From NCBI RefSeq assembly GCF_019218745.1, contig NZ_JAHUXA010000001.1:62001-126000 (forward strand): a DNA stretch of 64,000 nt, in the 5' to 3' direction. Positions within the stretch are counted from its first letter, which is position 1, and each line of letters opens with the position of its first letter. The translations under genes and the position numbers were made by a program. Of this stretch, positions 8,809 through 18,357 are shown piece after piece. This stretch comes from Enterobacter sp. ENT03. Its GTDB lineage: Bacteria > Pseudomonadota > Gammaproteobacteria > Enterobacterales > Enterobacteriaceae. The notes beneath the pieces are model-generated. The model was not told the DNA's origin. It worked only from the letters and a program-made list of their open reading frames with translations, and ran no database searches.

Positions 8809-9354
8809 TCATATTGCGGCGAATGTTAAATTCTTATAAAAAATTGTCGTGCCCGTCACATTTCCGTCCGGCATCAGCGCATAACCGGGGATCTCGCCCA
8901 CCCGCTGCCAGCCACAATTGGCATAGAAATATTCCGCATTGCTGCCGGTTGCCGTATCGAGAACCAGCAACGTTTTGCCATTTTCCTTTGCAATATCATC
9001 GAGTTTGTCCATCAGCACGCGGGCCACACCCTGCCGCCGCGCAGATTGGTGAACCAAAAGTTTGGCCACATCCGCACGATGTGGCTGATTGGGCGGCTGG
9101 TCGAGGATAATCTGCGCGGTACCGATAATGCGCGCCGCCGTGTTTTCGGCAATCACCAGCACCCGCTCGCCCCGCGCCACGCTCGCTGCCACTCCCTGCC
9201 AGAAACCGCTGGCGACCTCACGGGTAATGGGCAGCATAAAGCTCACAGATGCGCCGCCGCGCACGCAGTCTTCGAGCACGTCGCAGAGTTCGTCAATTCG
9301 CAGGAGGATGTCGTCGCGCCCGAGCGGGCGGCAGTGAAATGGCGTGGTCATCAT
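8809..9354 (-). CDS. GNAT-family N-acetyltransferase
   Basis: A 181-residue acetyl-CoA-dependent acyltransferase. The GNAT core spans about residues 60-175: the acetyl-CoA pyrophosphate loop lies in VHQSARRQGVARVLMDKL (the Q/RxxGxA/G motif) and the motif-B region contains TGSNAEYFYANCGWQRVGEIPGYAL. The substrate is unknown; related enzymes acetylate small amines, drugs or protein N termini. Two adjacent ATGs are possible; the second (9351) has the better 7-bp spacing to AGGA, and the difference is one residue. It is a single gene between uxaB and the GGDEF cluster. Confidence 0.85.
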   Translation of the reverse strand: MMTTPFHCRPLGRDDILLRIDELCDVLEDCVRGGASVSFMLPITREVASGFWQGVAASVARGERVLVIAENTAARIIGTAQIILDQPPNQPHRADVAKLLVHQSARRQGVARVLMDKLDDIAKENGKTLLVLDTATGSNAEYFYANCGWQRVGEIPGYALMPDGNVTGTTIFYKNLTFAAI

Positions 9355-9437
9355 GCTTTCCTTTTCAAAATGACCACTATGCTGATAACAAAATCTTAAC
9401 GCAACGGTGTAGCCATAGCGTTTTCCTGTGGCTGCGC

Positions 9438-10406
9438 TCAGCGTGACGCGCTGTTTTTCACCTTCATGGCATACATGCGATCGTCTGCCGTTTTCAGCCA
9501 GCTTTTGATGTCCGGCATGGCCTGGTGATCGTACTCACTGACGCCCCAGGAGAACGACAATTTCCAGGGCTTTTGTGAGGAGTGATTAAAGGCCTCTGCC
9601 TGCTCAACCAGATGGGTCATCGCGACCCAGGCGCCATCTTCGGTGGTATCGGAAAACAGCACCGCGAACTCATCGCCGCCGAAGCGCACCAGCAGATCGG
9701 CCTCACGGAAACTCTCCCGCAACAGCGCCGCCACGGCTTTCAGGGCATTGTCGCCCTCTTCATGGCCCCAGGTATCGTTGATGTATTTAAAGCGATTGAG
9801 ATCGATCCACGCCAGCGTCAGCGGCTCCGCCCGGCGGCGGGCGGCGGTGATGGCGAATTTCGCGAGGTTTTCAAAACCACGGCGGTTGTACAGGCCGGTC
9901 AGCCCGTCGGTTGTCGCCACGCTGATGGTGGCGAACTCATCTTCCACAATGGCGGCAAAATCTTTCAGTACCGCCAGTTCCGGCGGGGCAAACTCGCGCG
10001 GTTTCCTGTCGATAATACAGAACGAGCCCACGTTGGCCCCATCCGGCACGCGCAGCGGATAACCGGCGTAAAAACGGATAAAGGGTTCGCTGGTCACCAG
10101 TGGGTTATCGCTAAAACGCGGATCGGCCCGCGCGTCGGCCACCACCATCGGCGTGTCATTCAAAATCACGTGCCCGCAAAAAGAGATTTTGCGCTCGACA
10201 TGCCCCTCCTGGATGCCGTCACAGGAGATAAAATGCAGCGCATTGTCACCCACCAGGCTGACCAGCGCGATGGGCACGTCGAACATGCGTTTTGCAAGAC
10301 GGGTCAGCCTGTCGAAGCGTTCATGGGATGCGGTTTCCAGCAAACCAGATTCGTGCAGCGAGGCCATCCGTTGCGATTCGTTGGGGGGAATTTCAGGGTG
10401 TTTCAT
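9438..10406 (-). CDS. cytoplasmic GAF-GGDEF diguanylate cyclase
   Basis: A 322-residue soluble protein with no membrane segment. A GAF sensor domain occupies about residues 25-165 (MFDVPIALVSLV, then ISFCGHVILND and GSFCIIDRKPREF), followed by GGDEF. The active loop is canonical GGDEF at about 242-246 with the I-site READ five residues before. It should synthesise cyclic di-GMP in response to a small ligand or redox state sensed by GAF. The start is MKHPEIPP at 10406; the frame is open nine codons further. It is the last of three same-strand GGDEF genes, 53 bp after the MASE2 cyclase, so co-transcription is likely. Confidence 0.92.
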   Translation of the reverse strand: MKHPEIPPNESQRMASLHESGLLETASHERFDRLTRLAKRMFDVPIALVSLVGDNALHFISCDGIQEGHVERKISFCGHVILNDTPMVVADARADPRFSDNPLVTSEPFIRFYAGYPLRVPDGANVGSFCIIDRKPREFAPPELAVLKDFAAIVEDEFATISVATTDGLTGLYNRRGFENLAKFAITAARRRAEPLTLAWIDLNRFKYINDTWGHEEGDNALKAVAALLRESFREADLLVRFGGDEFAVLFSDTTEDGAWVAMTHLVEQAEAFNHSSQKPWKLSFSWGVSEYDHQAMPDIKSWLKTADDRMYAMKVKNSASR

Positions 10407-10459
10407 AATGCACTCTTCTCGCCAGACATGCATAAAGTCTAGCGCATTCAGCGAGTTTG

Positions 10460-11515
10460 TCAGTGGCAGTAGATCCGGTTTTTCCCTTCACGCTTGGCGC
10501 GATACAGGGCATCGTCGGCGGCTTTCAGCCAGTCGGCGACGTCATCCATCGCCGGGGTCGCACTGGCTATACCAATACTCAGCGTGGTACGAAAGGTGGT
10601 ATCCGCGCCAATGGTCATCACCGACGCGCCGTCCATAATTCGGGTGGCGACGACATACGCCTCGTCGAGCGTCGTATCCGGCAGCAGGATCACAAACTCA
10701 TCGCCCCCCAGTCGCGCCGGGGTATCCGTTTGCCGGGTCGCAACATGGAGAATTTTCGAGACCGTCACCAGCAGCATATCGCCCACTTTATGGCCGAACC
10801 TGTCGTTGACGTCTTTGAAATTATCAATATCGATAAACATCAGTACCGAGCTACGGCAGCGCTGATTCAGCGTTTCCAGCTCATGGGTAATGCGTTTTTC
10901 CAGCAGGCGACGATTGGCGATGTCCAGCAGCGGATCCATCATGGCAATACGTTCCAGCTCGCGGCTTTTCAGCCGCAGCTTACGGGCAATGGAATCCGTC
11001 AGCACGCTCAACGCGAGCATATAGATCGCCACCAGCGGCAAGGTGGCAAACATCGTGCGCTGGGAAACCCCGGCCACAAAGGGCATACCGCTCACCAGCC
11101 AGGCCAGCAGGCACACCGCCACCAGCGCGATGGCCGCTTTGCGCAGCAGTTTACGCCCACCCGCCGCCAGCCTGTCCGAGAGCAAAATAGTGGCGATCAC
11201 CACCGACGGCAGCGGATTCAGTGCCATCATGGCGATCCAGAAACCGCCCGCCCCCGCATCAAACAGCAGATTCTGATGCTCCGTGGTCAGCGGGGTGGCA
11301 GCACGTCTGGCGCGGTAAAACGCGGCGGTTGGCCAGATAAAGGCATTCGCGCCGAGCAGCGCCATCATCCACAGCGGCTGATGGTGTTCCACCAGCACCG
11401 AGAGGATCGGGAAAAAGCACAGCAGCGTACCGAGGATACGCATCAGATACATGCGGCGAACGAATCGCAGCCCCGTCACTCTGGCATTAGTGTTCAGTTT
11501 ATCCGATCCGTTCAT
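10460..11515 (-). CDS. MASE2-GGDEF diguanylate cyclase, DgcC/AdrA-like architecture
   Basis: A 351-residue membrane protein. The N-terminal half has several hydrophobic segments in the MASE2 arrangement (RFVRRMYLMRILGTLLCFFP resembles the start of E. coli DgcC). The C-terminal GGDEF domain has the active loop GGDEF at about 269-273 and an RQTD I-site. The usual DGLTGLANRR opening is changed to DPLLDIANRR. DgcC makes cyclic di-GMP for cellulose/curli control, but identity here is not high enough for that symbol. The start MNGSDK at 11515 has GGTGAGA upstream; the frame is open 41 codons further, into the previous gene. Confidence 0.9.
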   Translation of the reverse strand: MNGSDKLNTNARVTGLRFVRRMYLMRILGTLLCFFPILSVLVEHHQPLWMMALLGANAFIWPTAAFYRARRAATPLTTEHQNLLFDAGAGGFWIAMMALNPLPSVVIATILLSDRLAAGGRKLLRKAAIALVAVCLLAWLVSGMPFVAGVSQRTMFATLPLVAIYMLALSVLTDSIARKLRLKSRELERIAMMDPLLDIANRRLLEKRITHELETLNQRCRSSVLMFIDIDNFKDVNDRFGHKVGDMLLVTVSKILHVATRQTDTPARLGGDEFVILLPDTTLDEAYVVATRIMDGASVMTIGADTTFRTTLSIGIASATPAMDDVADWLKAADDALYRAKREGKNRIYCH

Positions 11516-11603
11516 GACGCGAGTCTCACCAGACAGCGCTGGCCGAAGTATTGACGTAAAGCATAGTATTGACGTGGAAAATACCTGGCAAGCCCTTTCA
11601 CGG

Positions 11604-13031
11604 TTATACCGCCAGACAATGCACGTCACCGGGTGCACTCACGCGATTACGCCCGGCCTTTTTCGACAGATAAAGAAACGCATCCGCTTCATTCAGCAGA
11701 CGATTAAACGTTTCCGTCTGCTGCCAGAATTCCGTCACCGCATGACTCAGCCCGATACTCACCGTCAGTGACAGCGTCTGTTGCCGCCAGCGAAAACGGT
11801 GTTCTTCAATGCTCTGACGAATAGTTTCCGCCAGCGCCAGCGCCTGTTGTTCATTTGCCAGGGTGGCGATCACCGCGAACTCCTCCCCGCCCATACGCGC
11901 CACGCTGCCTGCTTTCCCGACGAGCTGCTGCACCTTCTGCGCCAGCGCAGTGAGGATCCTGTCCCCGCATTCGTGACCATAGTTGTCATTAATGGTTTTG
12001 AAGTAATCAATATCCAGCAGCATGACCGACATGGTTCGCGGCGCATGGGTATCCTTCTCCTGCTGACGCAGCAGCTCATACAGCCCCGAGCGGGAATAAA
12101 CCTGCGTGAGAAAATCGAAGTCCGCACGCAGCGACACCTGCTGGATCAGCGCATTAATCGCATTCACACTTACCGACACCATGATCGGGCAAATCGTCAT
12201 GGTGGCGATCCCCAGACGGGCGGAAAACATCTGTGAGGTATGCAGATGTTCAGCAACAGAAATATTGATCACCGAGTTCGCCACCAGCACGATCTCTGTG
12301 GCGCCGGTGATCAGCGTCAGTACCGCTGTAGTCAGCAGCGAATAACGCACCGCACACCAGATCAGCGCCGGCAGCGGGAATGCCAGACTGCCCGCCCCGC
12401 CAATCACCACCGAGGCGGCGATACAGATCGTCAGCGTCACCAGCGGTAACAGATGCTGCACCTTAAACGGACGACGCAGCCCCGGCCAGGAAACGGCCAG
12501 AATGCACGGCAGGATCATCACGCCAGTAGAAAACTGTTCGCTGAACCAGTCGGCAAACAGCGGCCAGAACGCCTGACTGTCGATACCATAAGACGCAAAG
12601 GTGCCAAAGAACGCGCACAGCACCGAGGCCAGCAGACAGTAATTAAACAGCCGCAGGGCGATGGCGAGCGCTTCCGCTTTCTCCGGCGCATGTTTATCCC
12701 GTTGCACCAGCAGCGCAAAGGTGAGGATAAACACCATATTGGAGAAGTTAATGACGAAAGAGGTCGCCCCCCAGTCGGTGGTCAACCCGTCATACAGCAG
12801 CATCGCGATATAGCAAATGGCGTAATTATGCAGGCGGTTAAGCCAGGCAACACGCGCAAAAATACCGGCCATCACCGCATTCAGCGGCCAGAACAGCGAC
12901 AGCTCTTCCACCAGCCGCAGCATCGCGCCAATGGCGTAGAACAGCGTGGTAATAAGAAACAGACAGACAGCGTTACGCAGTGGTTTATCTTCGCGAAACA
13001 CACGAAAAGGCGTCTTCACATCAGGGCGCAT
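11604..13031 (-). CDS. MASE1-GGDEF diguanylate cyclase, DgcF (YneF)-like
   Basis: A 475-residue protein with an N-terminal MASE1-type region of about eight membrane segments (residues ~20-300; includes RLVEELSLFWPLNAVMAGIF) and a C-terminal GGDEF domain. The active loop is GGEEF near 380. The I-site is absent: KAGS stands where RxxD would be, so product inhibition at this site is not expected. Position between uxaB and glsB and the membrane-domain sequence point to the DgcF/YneF lineage of E. coli. It leads a same-strand series of three cyclases (88-bp gap to the next). The tail VSAPGDVHCLAV is extra. Confidence 0.88.
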   Translation of the reverse strand: MRPDVKTPFRVFREDKPLRNAVCLFLITTLFYAIGAMLRLVEELSLFWPLNAVMAGIFARVAWLNRLHNYAICYIAMLLYDGLTTDWGATSFVINFSNMVFILTFALLVQRDKHAPEKAEALAIALRLFNYCLLASVLCAFFGTFASYGIDSQAFWPLFADWFSEQFSTGVMILPCILAVSWPGLRRPFKVQHLLPLVTLTICIAASVVIGGAGSLAFPLPALIWCAVRYSLLTTAVLTLITGATEIVLVANSVINISVAEHLHTSQMFSARLGIATMTICPIMVSVSVNAINALIQQVSLRADFDFLTQVYSRSGLYELLRQQEKDTHAPRTMSVMLLDIDYFKTINDNYGHECGDRILTALAQKVQQLVGKAGSVARMGGEEFAVIATLANEQQALALAETIRQSIEEHRFRWRQQTLSLTVSIGLSHAVTEFWQQTETFNRLLNEADAFLYLSKKAGRNRVSAPGDVHCLAV

Positions 13032-13159
13032 TCAACAGGAATTCCAGACAATCGCACAGGGCGAGCATGAGGCCAGACAAAAATGGATCAGGAGCTTAAC
13101 ATGTCCTTAAACATCCTGATCGGCAATCGCGTCATATTCTCTGTGCGTATATCTGACGA

Positions 13160-14086
13160 TCAGTAAACGGAACGTCCCATTCGCGTGGTTAGGGCTTCAA
13201 GCGCCGCAATGCCCGCCAGTGAATTCCCCGCCTCATCGAGTTCCGGGCTCCAGACGGCAATCACCATTTCATGGGGCACCACGGCGATGATCCCCCCGCC
13301 GACGCCGGACTTCGCCGGTAGCCCCACGCGCCAGGCAAATTCCCCTGCGCTCTGATACATGCCACTGGTGGCCATCAGGGCATTCACCTGACGGGCCTGT
13401 AACGGCGTAACTACAGGCTCCTCCAGATGCGGGGCGCGGCCTTCGCAGGCGAGAAACAGAAAGGTCTTCGCCAGTTCGGCGCAGTTCATCCGCAGTGCGC
13501 AGTAGTGGAAATAGTTTTGCAGCACGGTGGTGACATCGTTATGGAAATTGCCAAAGGATTTCATCAGCCAGGCAATCGCCGCGTTACGCGCAGAATGATC
13601 GAACTCCGAGCGGGCGACGGTCGCGTCATAGGCAATGTCCGGCACATCGCTGAGCTTACGGACAATTTCCAGCATCCGCTGACGGGGCGCGCTAAGACGA
13701 CTTTGCAGCATATCGCACACCACCAGCGCCCCGGCATTAATAAAGGGATTGCGCGGAATGCCCTGCTCGATTTCCAGCTGTAACAGAGAGTTAAAAGGAT
13801 GACCGGAGGGATCTTTACCGACGCGCGACCAGAGTTCATCTTCCTGATAGTGGTTCATCGCCACCACCAGACTCAGCACCTTGGAGATTGACTGAATGGA
13901 GAAACGCTCGTCGGCATCGCCCGCGGCAACATGCTGCCCGTCCACGGTGCTGATGGCGATCCCCAGCTTGTTACCGTCCACCGAAGCCAGCGCCGGAATA
14001 TAATCCGCCACCTTGCCGCGCCCCAGCAGCGGCCTGACCTGCGTCAGAATAGTTTCCAGTACGTCGTTATTGATGATCATCGCCAC
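13160..14086 (-). CDS. glsB: glutaminase 2
   Basis: A 308-residue serine-dependent glutaminase, equal in length to E. coli GlsB (YneH) and closely similar. It hydrolyses L-glutamine to glutamate and ammonia. The beta-lactamase-like catalytic Ser-x-x-Lys is in [13 protein letters not shown] near residue 66; substrate-binding blocks [15 protein letters not shown] and KSGVGGGI are present. The start is GTG with AAGGAG at 6-bp spacing. The chemoreceptor upstream ends 54 bp before it on the same strand, so the two may share a transcript. Confidence 0.97.
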   Translation of the reverse strand: MAMIINNDVLETILTQVRPLLGRGKVADYIPALASVDGNKLGIAISTVDGQHVAAGDADERFSIQSISKVLSLVVAMNHYQEDELWSRVGKDPSGHPFNSLLQLEIEQGIPRNPFINAGALVVCDMLQSRLSAPRQRMLEIVRKLSDVPDIAYDATVARSEFDHSARNAAIAWLMKSFGNFHNDVTTVLQNYFHYCALRMNCAELAKTFLFLACEGRAPHLEEPVVTPLQARQVNALMATSGMYQSAGEFAWRVGLPAKSGVGGGIIAVVPHEMVIAVWSPELDEAGNSLAGIAALEALTTRMGRSVY

Positions 14087-14140
14087 AGCCTGCTCCTTAC
14101 ACCCCGGCCAGAAGAGGCCAGGAGTATACCAGAGCGGCCG

Positions 14141-15730
14141 TCAGGCCGGCAGACGAAAACGCGCCACCGCCTGCATCAATTGATGTGAATCATCATGGAG
14201 TTGCCGGGACGCCATCGCCGCGGTACCCACCAGTTCACCCGTATGCCGCGCTACCTGATTAAGACCGTGCAGCTGGCGGGTCATCTGGTGAATATTCTCC
14301 CCCTGACTGAGGGTAGCGGCGGAAATATCATTAAGCAGCGTGCTCAGATGCCCCACCAGCCCGGTAACCTGTTGCAAATTATCTTCCAGCCGCGTCACCG
14401 CCTGCGATCCATCCTCAATCCCCTGTAATGAATGCTGGATCAGTTGCTGAATGGTCTGCGTGGAGTGACTGCTCTTGCGCGCCAGCAGACCGACCTCTTT
14501 CGCCACCACCGCAAAGCCGCGCCCGTGATTCCCGGCATGCGCCGCTTCGATGGCCGCATTGAGCGCCAGAATGTTGGTCTGGAAGGCGACGCTGTCGATA
14601 ATCGACACAATGCCGCGCATCTCGGCGGAGCGTTCAACAATCGCGCGCATCGAGGCATTGACCCTTTCCATCATGCGATCGCCCCCCGCCGCCACCTGTT
14701 GCGCCTCATCGGCCCGCTTGCTGGCAAGTCTTGCATAGCCCGTATTCCCTTCGACGTGGGATTCCAGCGCCGCGATATGCGCCGTCACTTCATCCAGTTC
14801 CTGCGCCTGCCGGGCCGATTGCTGATAAAGCTTCTGGTTACCTTCAGCCAGATGATTGATGTGATCCACCATCGAGGCGGTAGCATCGTTCACCTGCGCC
14901 ACCAGCTGTAACAGCCCCTGCTGCATGGTGCTGATACTGCTGCCGAGCTGGCTGATTTCCCGGTTGAAGTACCTCACCTGTGGAAGCGGCGTGGAGAGAT
15001 CGCCGGCGGCAAGCAAATTAATATGCGCAATCAGACGGCGCAGCGGCACGATCACCCAGCGGGACATGCCAAACCACACCGCCACGGCAATGCCCAGCAG
15101 TAACGCTGGTGCCAGCAAATAAAGATCCTGCAAGCCGGTGAGACTGCCCATCAGCGCCTGACGCCCCTGCTCCGCCCGTTGCTGGCTGGCCTGCTGATAG
15201 CGGGCAAAGTTCTCGTTGAAATCCGCCTGAAACGCCTGGGCGGGCACGGCAAAAAAGGCGTCAATGGACTGGGTGCGGGTCAGACCGTCGGCCTGCTCTT
15301 TAATCGCGCCGAAGAACTGCTGATAGCTGTTAATCAGCGCCTCATCGTTAACCGGGTGTAACGCCAGCCAGTCGTCCCAGGCCTTATGGGAGGTGACCAG
15401 CGCCTGCTGCGCCTCATCCATCAGACTGTGCCAGCTACCGTCAGACCCGGTGGCCTGATCTTGCATAAACCATACCCCGGCGCGGTTTAGCAAATCGCTG
15501 GCGGCGAGCAGCGCGATGCGCGACTCATCAAGTTTGACCTGCTGTTGTTGCGCCAGCTGATTGCGCTGTTCGTTATGCTGCGCTTCGTTAAGGGAGCGGG
15601 AGAGCAACAGCGAGGAGGAGATCTGGAGGGCGGAAAACAGGCCGATCACACAAAAAATACCGGCCAGCAAACCAAACTGCCGTGGGGTAAATCGCCGCGT
15701 CAGACGACGAAAAATTTGCAATAAGTTCAT
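14141..15730 (-). CDS. methyl-accepting chemotaxis protein between sad and glsB
   Basis: A 529-residue chemoreceptor: TM1 at about 15-40, a helical periplasmic sensor rich in Gln and Ala to about 200, TM2, HAMP (VPLRRLIAHINLLAAGDLS), and a signalling domain with tip [20 protein letters not shown]. The C terminus ARFRLPA lacks the NWETF pentapeptide. The start MNLLQIFRRLTRRFTPRQ is set by the positively charged N-terminal anchor; the frame remains open 87 codons upstream through REP DNA, which is not coding. It is wedged between glsB and sad, where E. coli has no receptor, suggesting a link to glutamine, glutamate or GABA; this is inference only. Confidence 0.9.
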   Translation of the reverse strand: MNLLQIFRRLTRRFTPRQFGLLAGIFCVIGLFSALQISSSLLLSRSLNEAQHNEQRNQLAQQQQVKLDESRIALLAASDLLNRAGVWFMQDQATGSDGSWHSLMDEAQQALVTSHKAWDDWLALHPVNDEALINSYQQFFGAIKEQADGLTRTQSIDAFFAVPAQAFQADFNENFARYQQASQQRAEQGRQALMGSLTGLQDLYLLAPALLLGIAVAVWFGMSRWVIVPLRRLIAHINLLAAGDLSTPLPQVRYFNREISQLGSSISTMQQGLLQLVAQVNDATASMVDHINHLAEGNQKLYQQSARQAQELDEVTAHIAALESHVEGNTGYARLASKRADEAQQVAAGGDRMMERVNASMRAIVERSAEMRGIVSIIDSVAFQTNILALNAAIEAAHAGNHGRGFAVVAKEVGLLARKSSHSTQTIQQLIQHSLQGIEDGSQAVTRLEDNLQQVTGLVGHLSTLLNDISAATLSQGENIHQMTRQLHGLNQVARHTGELVGTAAMASRQLHDDSHQLMQAVARFRLPA

Positions 15731-15803
15731 GATATTCTTCTGTAACCTCACAATGGGCGCGAGTCTACAAAAGATAAATGACAGTACCATGACATTGAGA
15801 TTG

Positions 15804-15832
15804 CCATGGACAATGACATGGACATGGACATC
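15804..15832. repeat. short GACATG-type direct repeat
   Basis: Four near-copies of (a)atgaca/gacatg in tandem (ccatggacaatgacatggacatggacatc) lie between the chemoreceptor start and the REP pair. Function unknown; it may be slippage-prone. Confidence 0.5.
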
Positions 15833-15904
15833 GCCCGGCGGCGCGTTGCTTGCCGGGCCTACGGGCGAGATGTTGTAGGCCCGGCAAGCGCAGCGCCGCC
15901 GGGC
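15833..15904. repeat. REP pair (BIME) downstream of sad
   Basis: Two GC-rich REP units in opposite orientation: gcccggcggcgcgttgcttg and its partner around 15875-15904, separated by tacgggcgagatgttgta. It ends 4 bp from the sad stop codon and would stabilise or terminate that mRNA. Confidence 0.85.
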
Positions 15905-15908
15905 AAGC

Positions 15909-17297
15909 TCACCAGACGCGATCCTTCCACACCGTCTGCACATTACAAAACTCATGCAGGCCGAAATGGGACAGCTCACGGCCAAAGCCACTTTTCTTCA
16001 CCCCGCCAAAGGCGACGCGGGCATCGCTGGCGCTGTAGCCATTAATAAACACCCCGCCGCACTCCAGCCGCGCCGCAAAACGGGCGGCACGCGCCTCGTC
16101 GGCGGTAAAGATCGTCGCCGATAACCCAAAATCACTGTCATTCGCCAGCGCCAGCGCGTGCTCCGCATCCTTCGCCACGGTGATCGCCGCGACCGGCCCG
16201 AACAGCTCCTGCCGAAACGCCGTCATCTCAGGCGTGACGTTACCCAGTACGGTGGCCGGATAGTAATTCCCCGCGCCCGCCCGTTTCTCACCGCCGAGCA
16301 GCAAGCTGGCCCCTTCGCGCAGACTGGCTTCTACCTGCTGGTGCAGCTCGTCGCGCAAATCAAAACGCGCCATCGGGCCGAGAAACGTCTCTTCGTCCTC
16401 CGGTGCGCCCATTTTCAGCGCTGCCGCCGCGACAAACTTTTCAGTAAAGGCGGCGGCAATCCCTTCCTCGACGATAAAGCGCTTCGCCGCGGCGCACACC
16501 TGCCCGGTATTCTGATAGCGCCCGGCAACGGCGGCGTTTACCGCCAGATCCAGATCCGCATCGTTAAGCACAATAAAGGGATCCGAACCACCCAGTTCCA
16601 GCACGCATTTTTTCAGCGCTGCGCCAGCCTGCGCACCAATGGCCGCCCCAGCCCGCACGCTGCCGGTGACCGTCACTGCCGCTATACGCGGATCGGCAAT
16701 CGCCTGGCTGACACCGTCATTCGTGGCATTCACCTGCGCAAATACCCCTTCCGGTATGCCCGCCTCGCGGAAAATTTCCGCCAGCAACTCTGCACAGCCC
16801 AGCACATTGGGGGCGTGTTTCAGCAGGTAGCTGTTACCGGCAAGCAGGATCGGCACCGCGCCGCGAAGGACCTGCCATACCGGGAAGTTCCACGGCATTA
16901 CCGCCAGCACCGGGCCAAGCGGACGATACTCAATCACCGCCTGATTGTTTTCCACCAGCGTCGGTTCCGCCTTTAGCATCCCCGGGCCGTGTTCAGCATA
17001 CCAGTCGCAGAGATCCGCCGATTTTTTTACTTCGGCGCGCGCCTGCACAATGGGCTTACCCATCTCCTGAGTTATGCATTGGGCCAGGGTTTCACCGTGC
17101 AGGCGCAGCGTGGCGCCAACCTGACGCAGCTTATCTGCACGTTGCAGCACGTCCAGCGCGCGCCACTGGTGATAGCCACGCTCGGCCTCGGCGATGGCGT
17201 TATTCACCTCGTCAGCGGTGGCCCATGGACGGGCGGCGAGGGTTTCTCCGCTGGCCGGGTTGACGGACAGCGCATGGGTGGCAGATGTAAGGGTCAT
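15909..17297 (-). CDS. sad: NAD+-dependent succinate-semialdehyde dehydrogenase
   Basis: A 462-residue aldehyde dehydrogenase, the same length as E. coli Sad (YneI) and very similar throughout. It oxidises succinate semialdehyde to succinate in GABA and putrescine breakdown. Catalytic Cys is in NTGQVCAAAKRF and the general-base Glu in LELGGSDPF; the NAD-binding VTVTGSVRAGAAIG is intact. I start at the second of two adjacent ATGs (MTLTSATHAL), which is better spaced from AGAGAG; the frame is open 30 codons further up. It is divergent from ptrR across 104 bp, as in E. coli, and is probably controlled by it. Confidence 0.96.
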   Translation of the reverse strand: MTLTSATHALSVNPASGETLAARPWATADEVNNAIAEAERGYHQWRALDVLQRADKLRQVGATLRLHGETLAQCITQEMGKPIVQARAEVKKSADLCDWYAEHGPGMLKAEPTLVENNQAVIEYRPLGPVLAVMPWNFPVWQVLRGAVPILLAGNSYLLKHAPNVLGCAELLAEIFREAGIPEGVFAQVNATNDGVSQAIADPRIAAVTVTGSVRAGAAIGAQAGAALKKCVLELGGSDPFIVLNDADLDLAVNAAVAGRYQNTGQVCAAAKRFIVEEGIAAAFTEKFVAAAALKMGAPEDEETFLGPMARFDLRDELHQQVEASLREGASLLLGGEKRAGAGNYYPATVLGNVTPEMTAFRQELFGPVAAITVAKDAEHALALANDSDFGLSATIFTADEARAARFAARLECGGVFINGYSASDARVAFGGVKKSGFGRELSHFGLHEFCNVQTVWKDRVW

Positions 17298-17401
17298 CAT
17301 TTTCTCTCTTATTGACTGTAAGACTTGCCCTATCCTGCCTGCCTCTGCTATTCCTGAAAACTGAATAATATTAACCGCACTGTTCACAAATTGAGAATGG
17401 C

Positions 17402-18271
17402 ATGGATTTAACCCAGCTTGAGATGTTTAACGCCGTGGCCCGTACCGGCAGCATTACCCAGGCGGCGCAGCAGGTGCACCGCGTGCCTTCAAACCTCACC
17501 ACCCGTATTCGCCAGCTCGAAGCGGATCTGGGGGTCGATCTCTTTATCCGCGAAAACCAGCGGCTGCGCCTGTCCCCCGCCGGGCACAGTTTTCTGCACT
17601 ACAGCCAGCAGATCCTCGCGCTGGTGGACGAGGCACGCAGCGTAGTGGCAGGTGATGAACCCCAGGGCTTGTTCTCCCTGGGCGCGCTGGAGAGTACCGC
17701 CGCCGTGCGCATTCCGGTGACGCTGGCACAATACAATCAACGCTATCCGCGTATTCAGTTTGATCTGGCAACCGGGCCGTCCGGGACGATGATCGATGGC
17801 GTGATCGACGGGCGGCTCAGCGCGGCCTTTGTCGATGGCCCGCTGATGCATCCGGGGCTGGAGGGGATCCCGGTGTACCGGGAAGAGATGATGCTGGTTG
17901 CCCCTGGCGGGCATGCGCCGGTGACGCGCGCCGCCGAGGTCAGCGGCATGAGCATTTACGCCTTTCGCGCCAACTGCTCTTACCGCCGTCATTTTGAGAG
18001 CTGGTTTCAGGCGGATCACGCCACGCCGGGTAAAATCCATGAGATGGAGTCCTACCACGGGATGCTGGCGTGCGTGATCGCAGGCGCAGGCCTTGCGCTG
18101 ATGCCGCGCAGTATGCTGGAAAGTATGCCCGGTCATCATCAGGTCAGCGCCTGGCCGCTGGCGGAAAACTGGCGCTGGCTCACCACCTGGCTGGTGTGGC
18201 GGCGCGGTGCGAAGACCCGCCCGCTGGAGGCGTTTATCGAACTGCTGAGCGAGCGGGACGCGGCGTCATAG
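17402..18271 (+). CDS. ptrR: LysR-family regulator of sad
   Basis: A 289-residue LysR regulator. The N-terminal winged helix-turn-helix ([26 protein letters not shown], about residues 15-40) is followed by the effector-binding domain to the C terminus. It occupies the exact position and orientation of E. coli YneJ/PtrR, divergent from sad, which controls sad and is linked to putrescine/nitrogen starvation. The ATG at 17402 opens the typical [13 protein letters not shown] start. The next gene, a lactate-type dehydrogenase, follows on the same strand after 86 bp and may be part of its regulon. Confidence 0.92.
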   Translation: MDLTQLEMFNAVARTGSITQAAQQVHRVPSNLTTRIRQLEADLGVDLFIRENQRLRLSPAGHSFLHYSQQILALVDEARSVVAGDEPQGLFSLGALESTAAVRIPVTLAQYNQRYPRIQFDLATGPSGTMIDGVIDGRLSAAFVDGPLMHPGLEGIPVYREEMMLVAPGGHAPVTRAAEVSGMSIYAFRANCSYRRHFESWFQADHATPGKIHEMESYHGMLACVIAGAGLALMPRSMLESMPGHHQVSAWPLAENWRWLTTWLVWRRGAKTRPLEAFIELLSERDAAS

Positions 18272-18357
18272 GATTTTGCTATACCCGCGTCTGAACATTG
18301 CGCAGACCGGGGGCGGAGCGGTACGTTTAGTGTTTCCCTCCTGATAATGGAACAGGC

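Noticed and set aside
9582..10442. Long open frame on the plus strand opposite the GAF-GGDEF gene (also at 12453-13070)
   Set aside because: His/Arg/Gln-rich translations with no domain and no ribosome site; they are antisense shadows of GC-rich coding DNA.
14141..15991. 87-residue N-terminal extension of the second chemoreceptor
   Set aside because: It is encoded by REP DNA and upstream sequence; the signal anchor begins at 15730.
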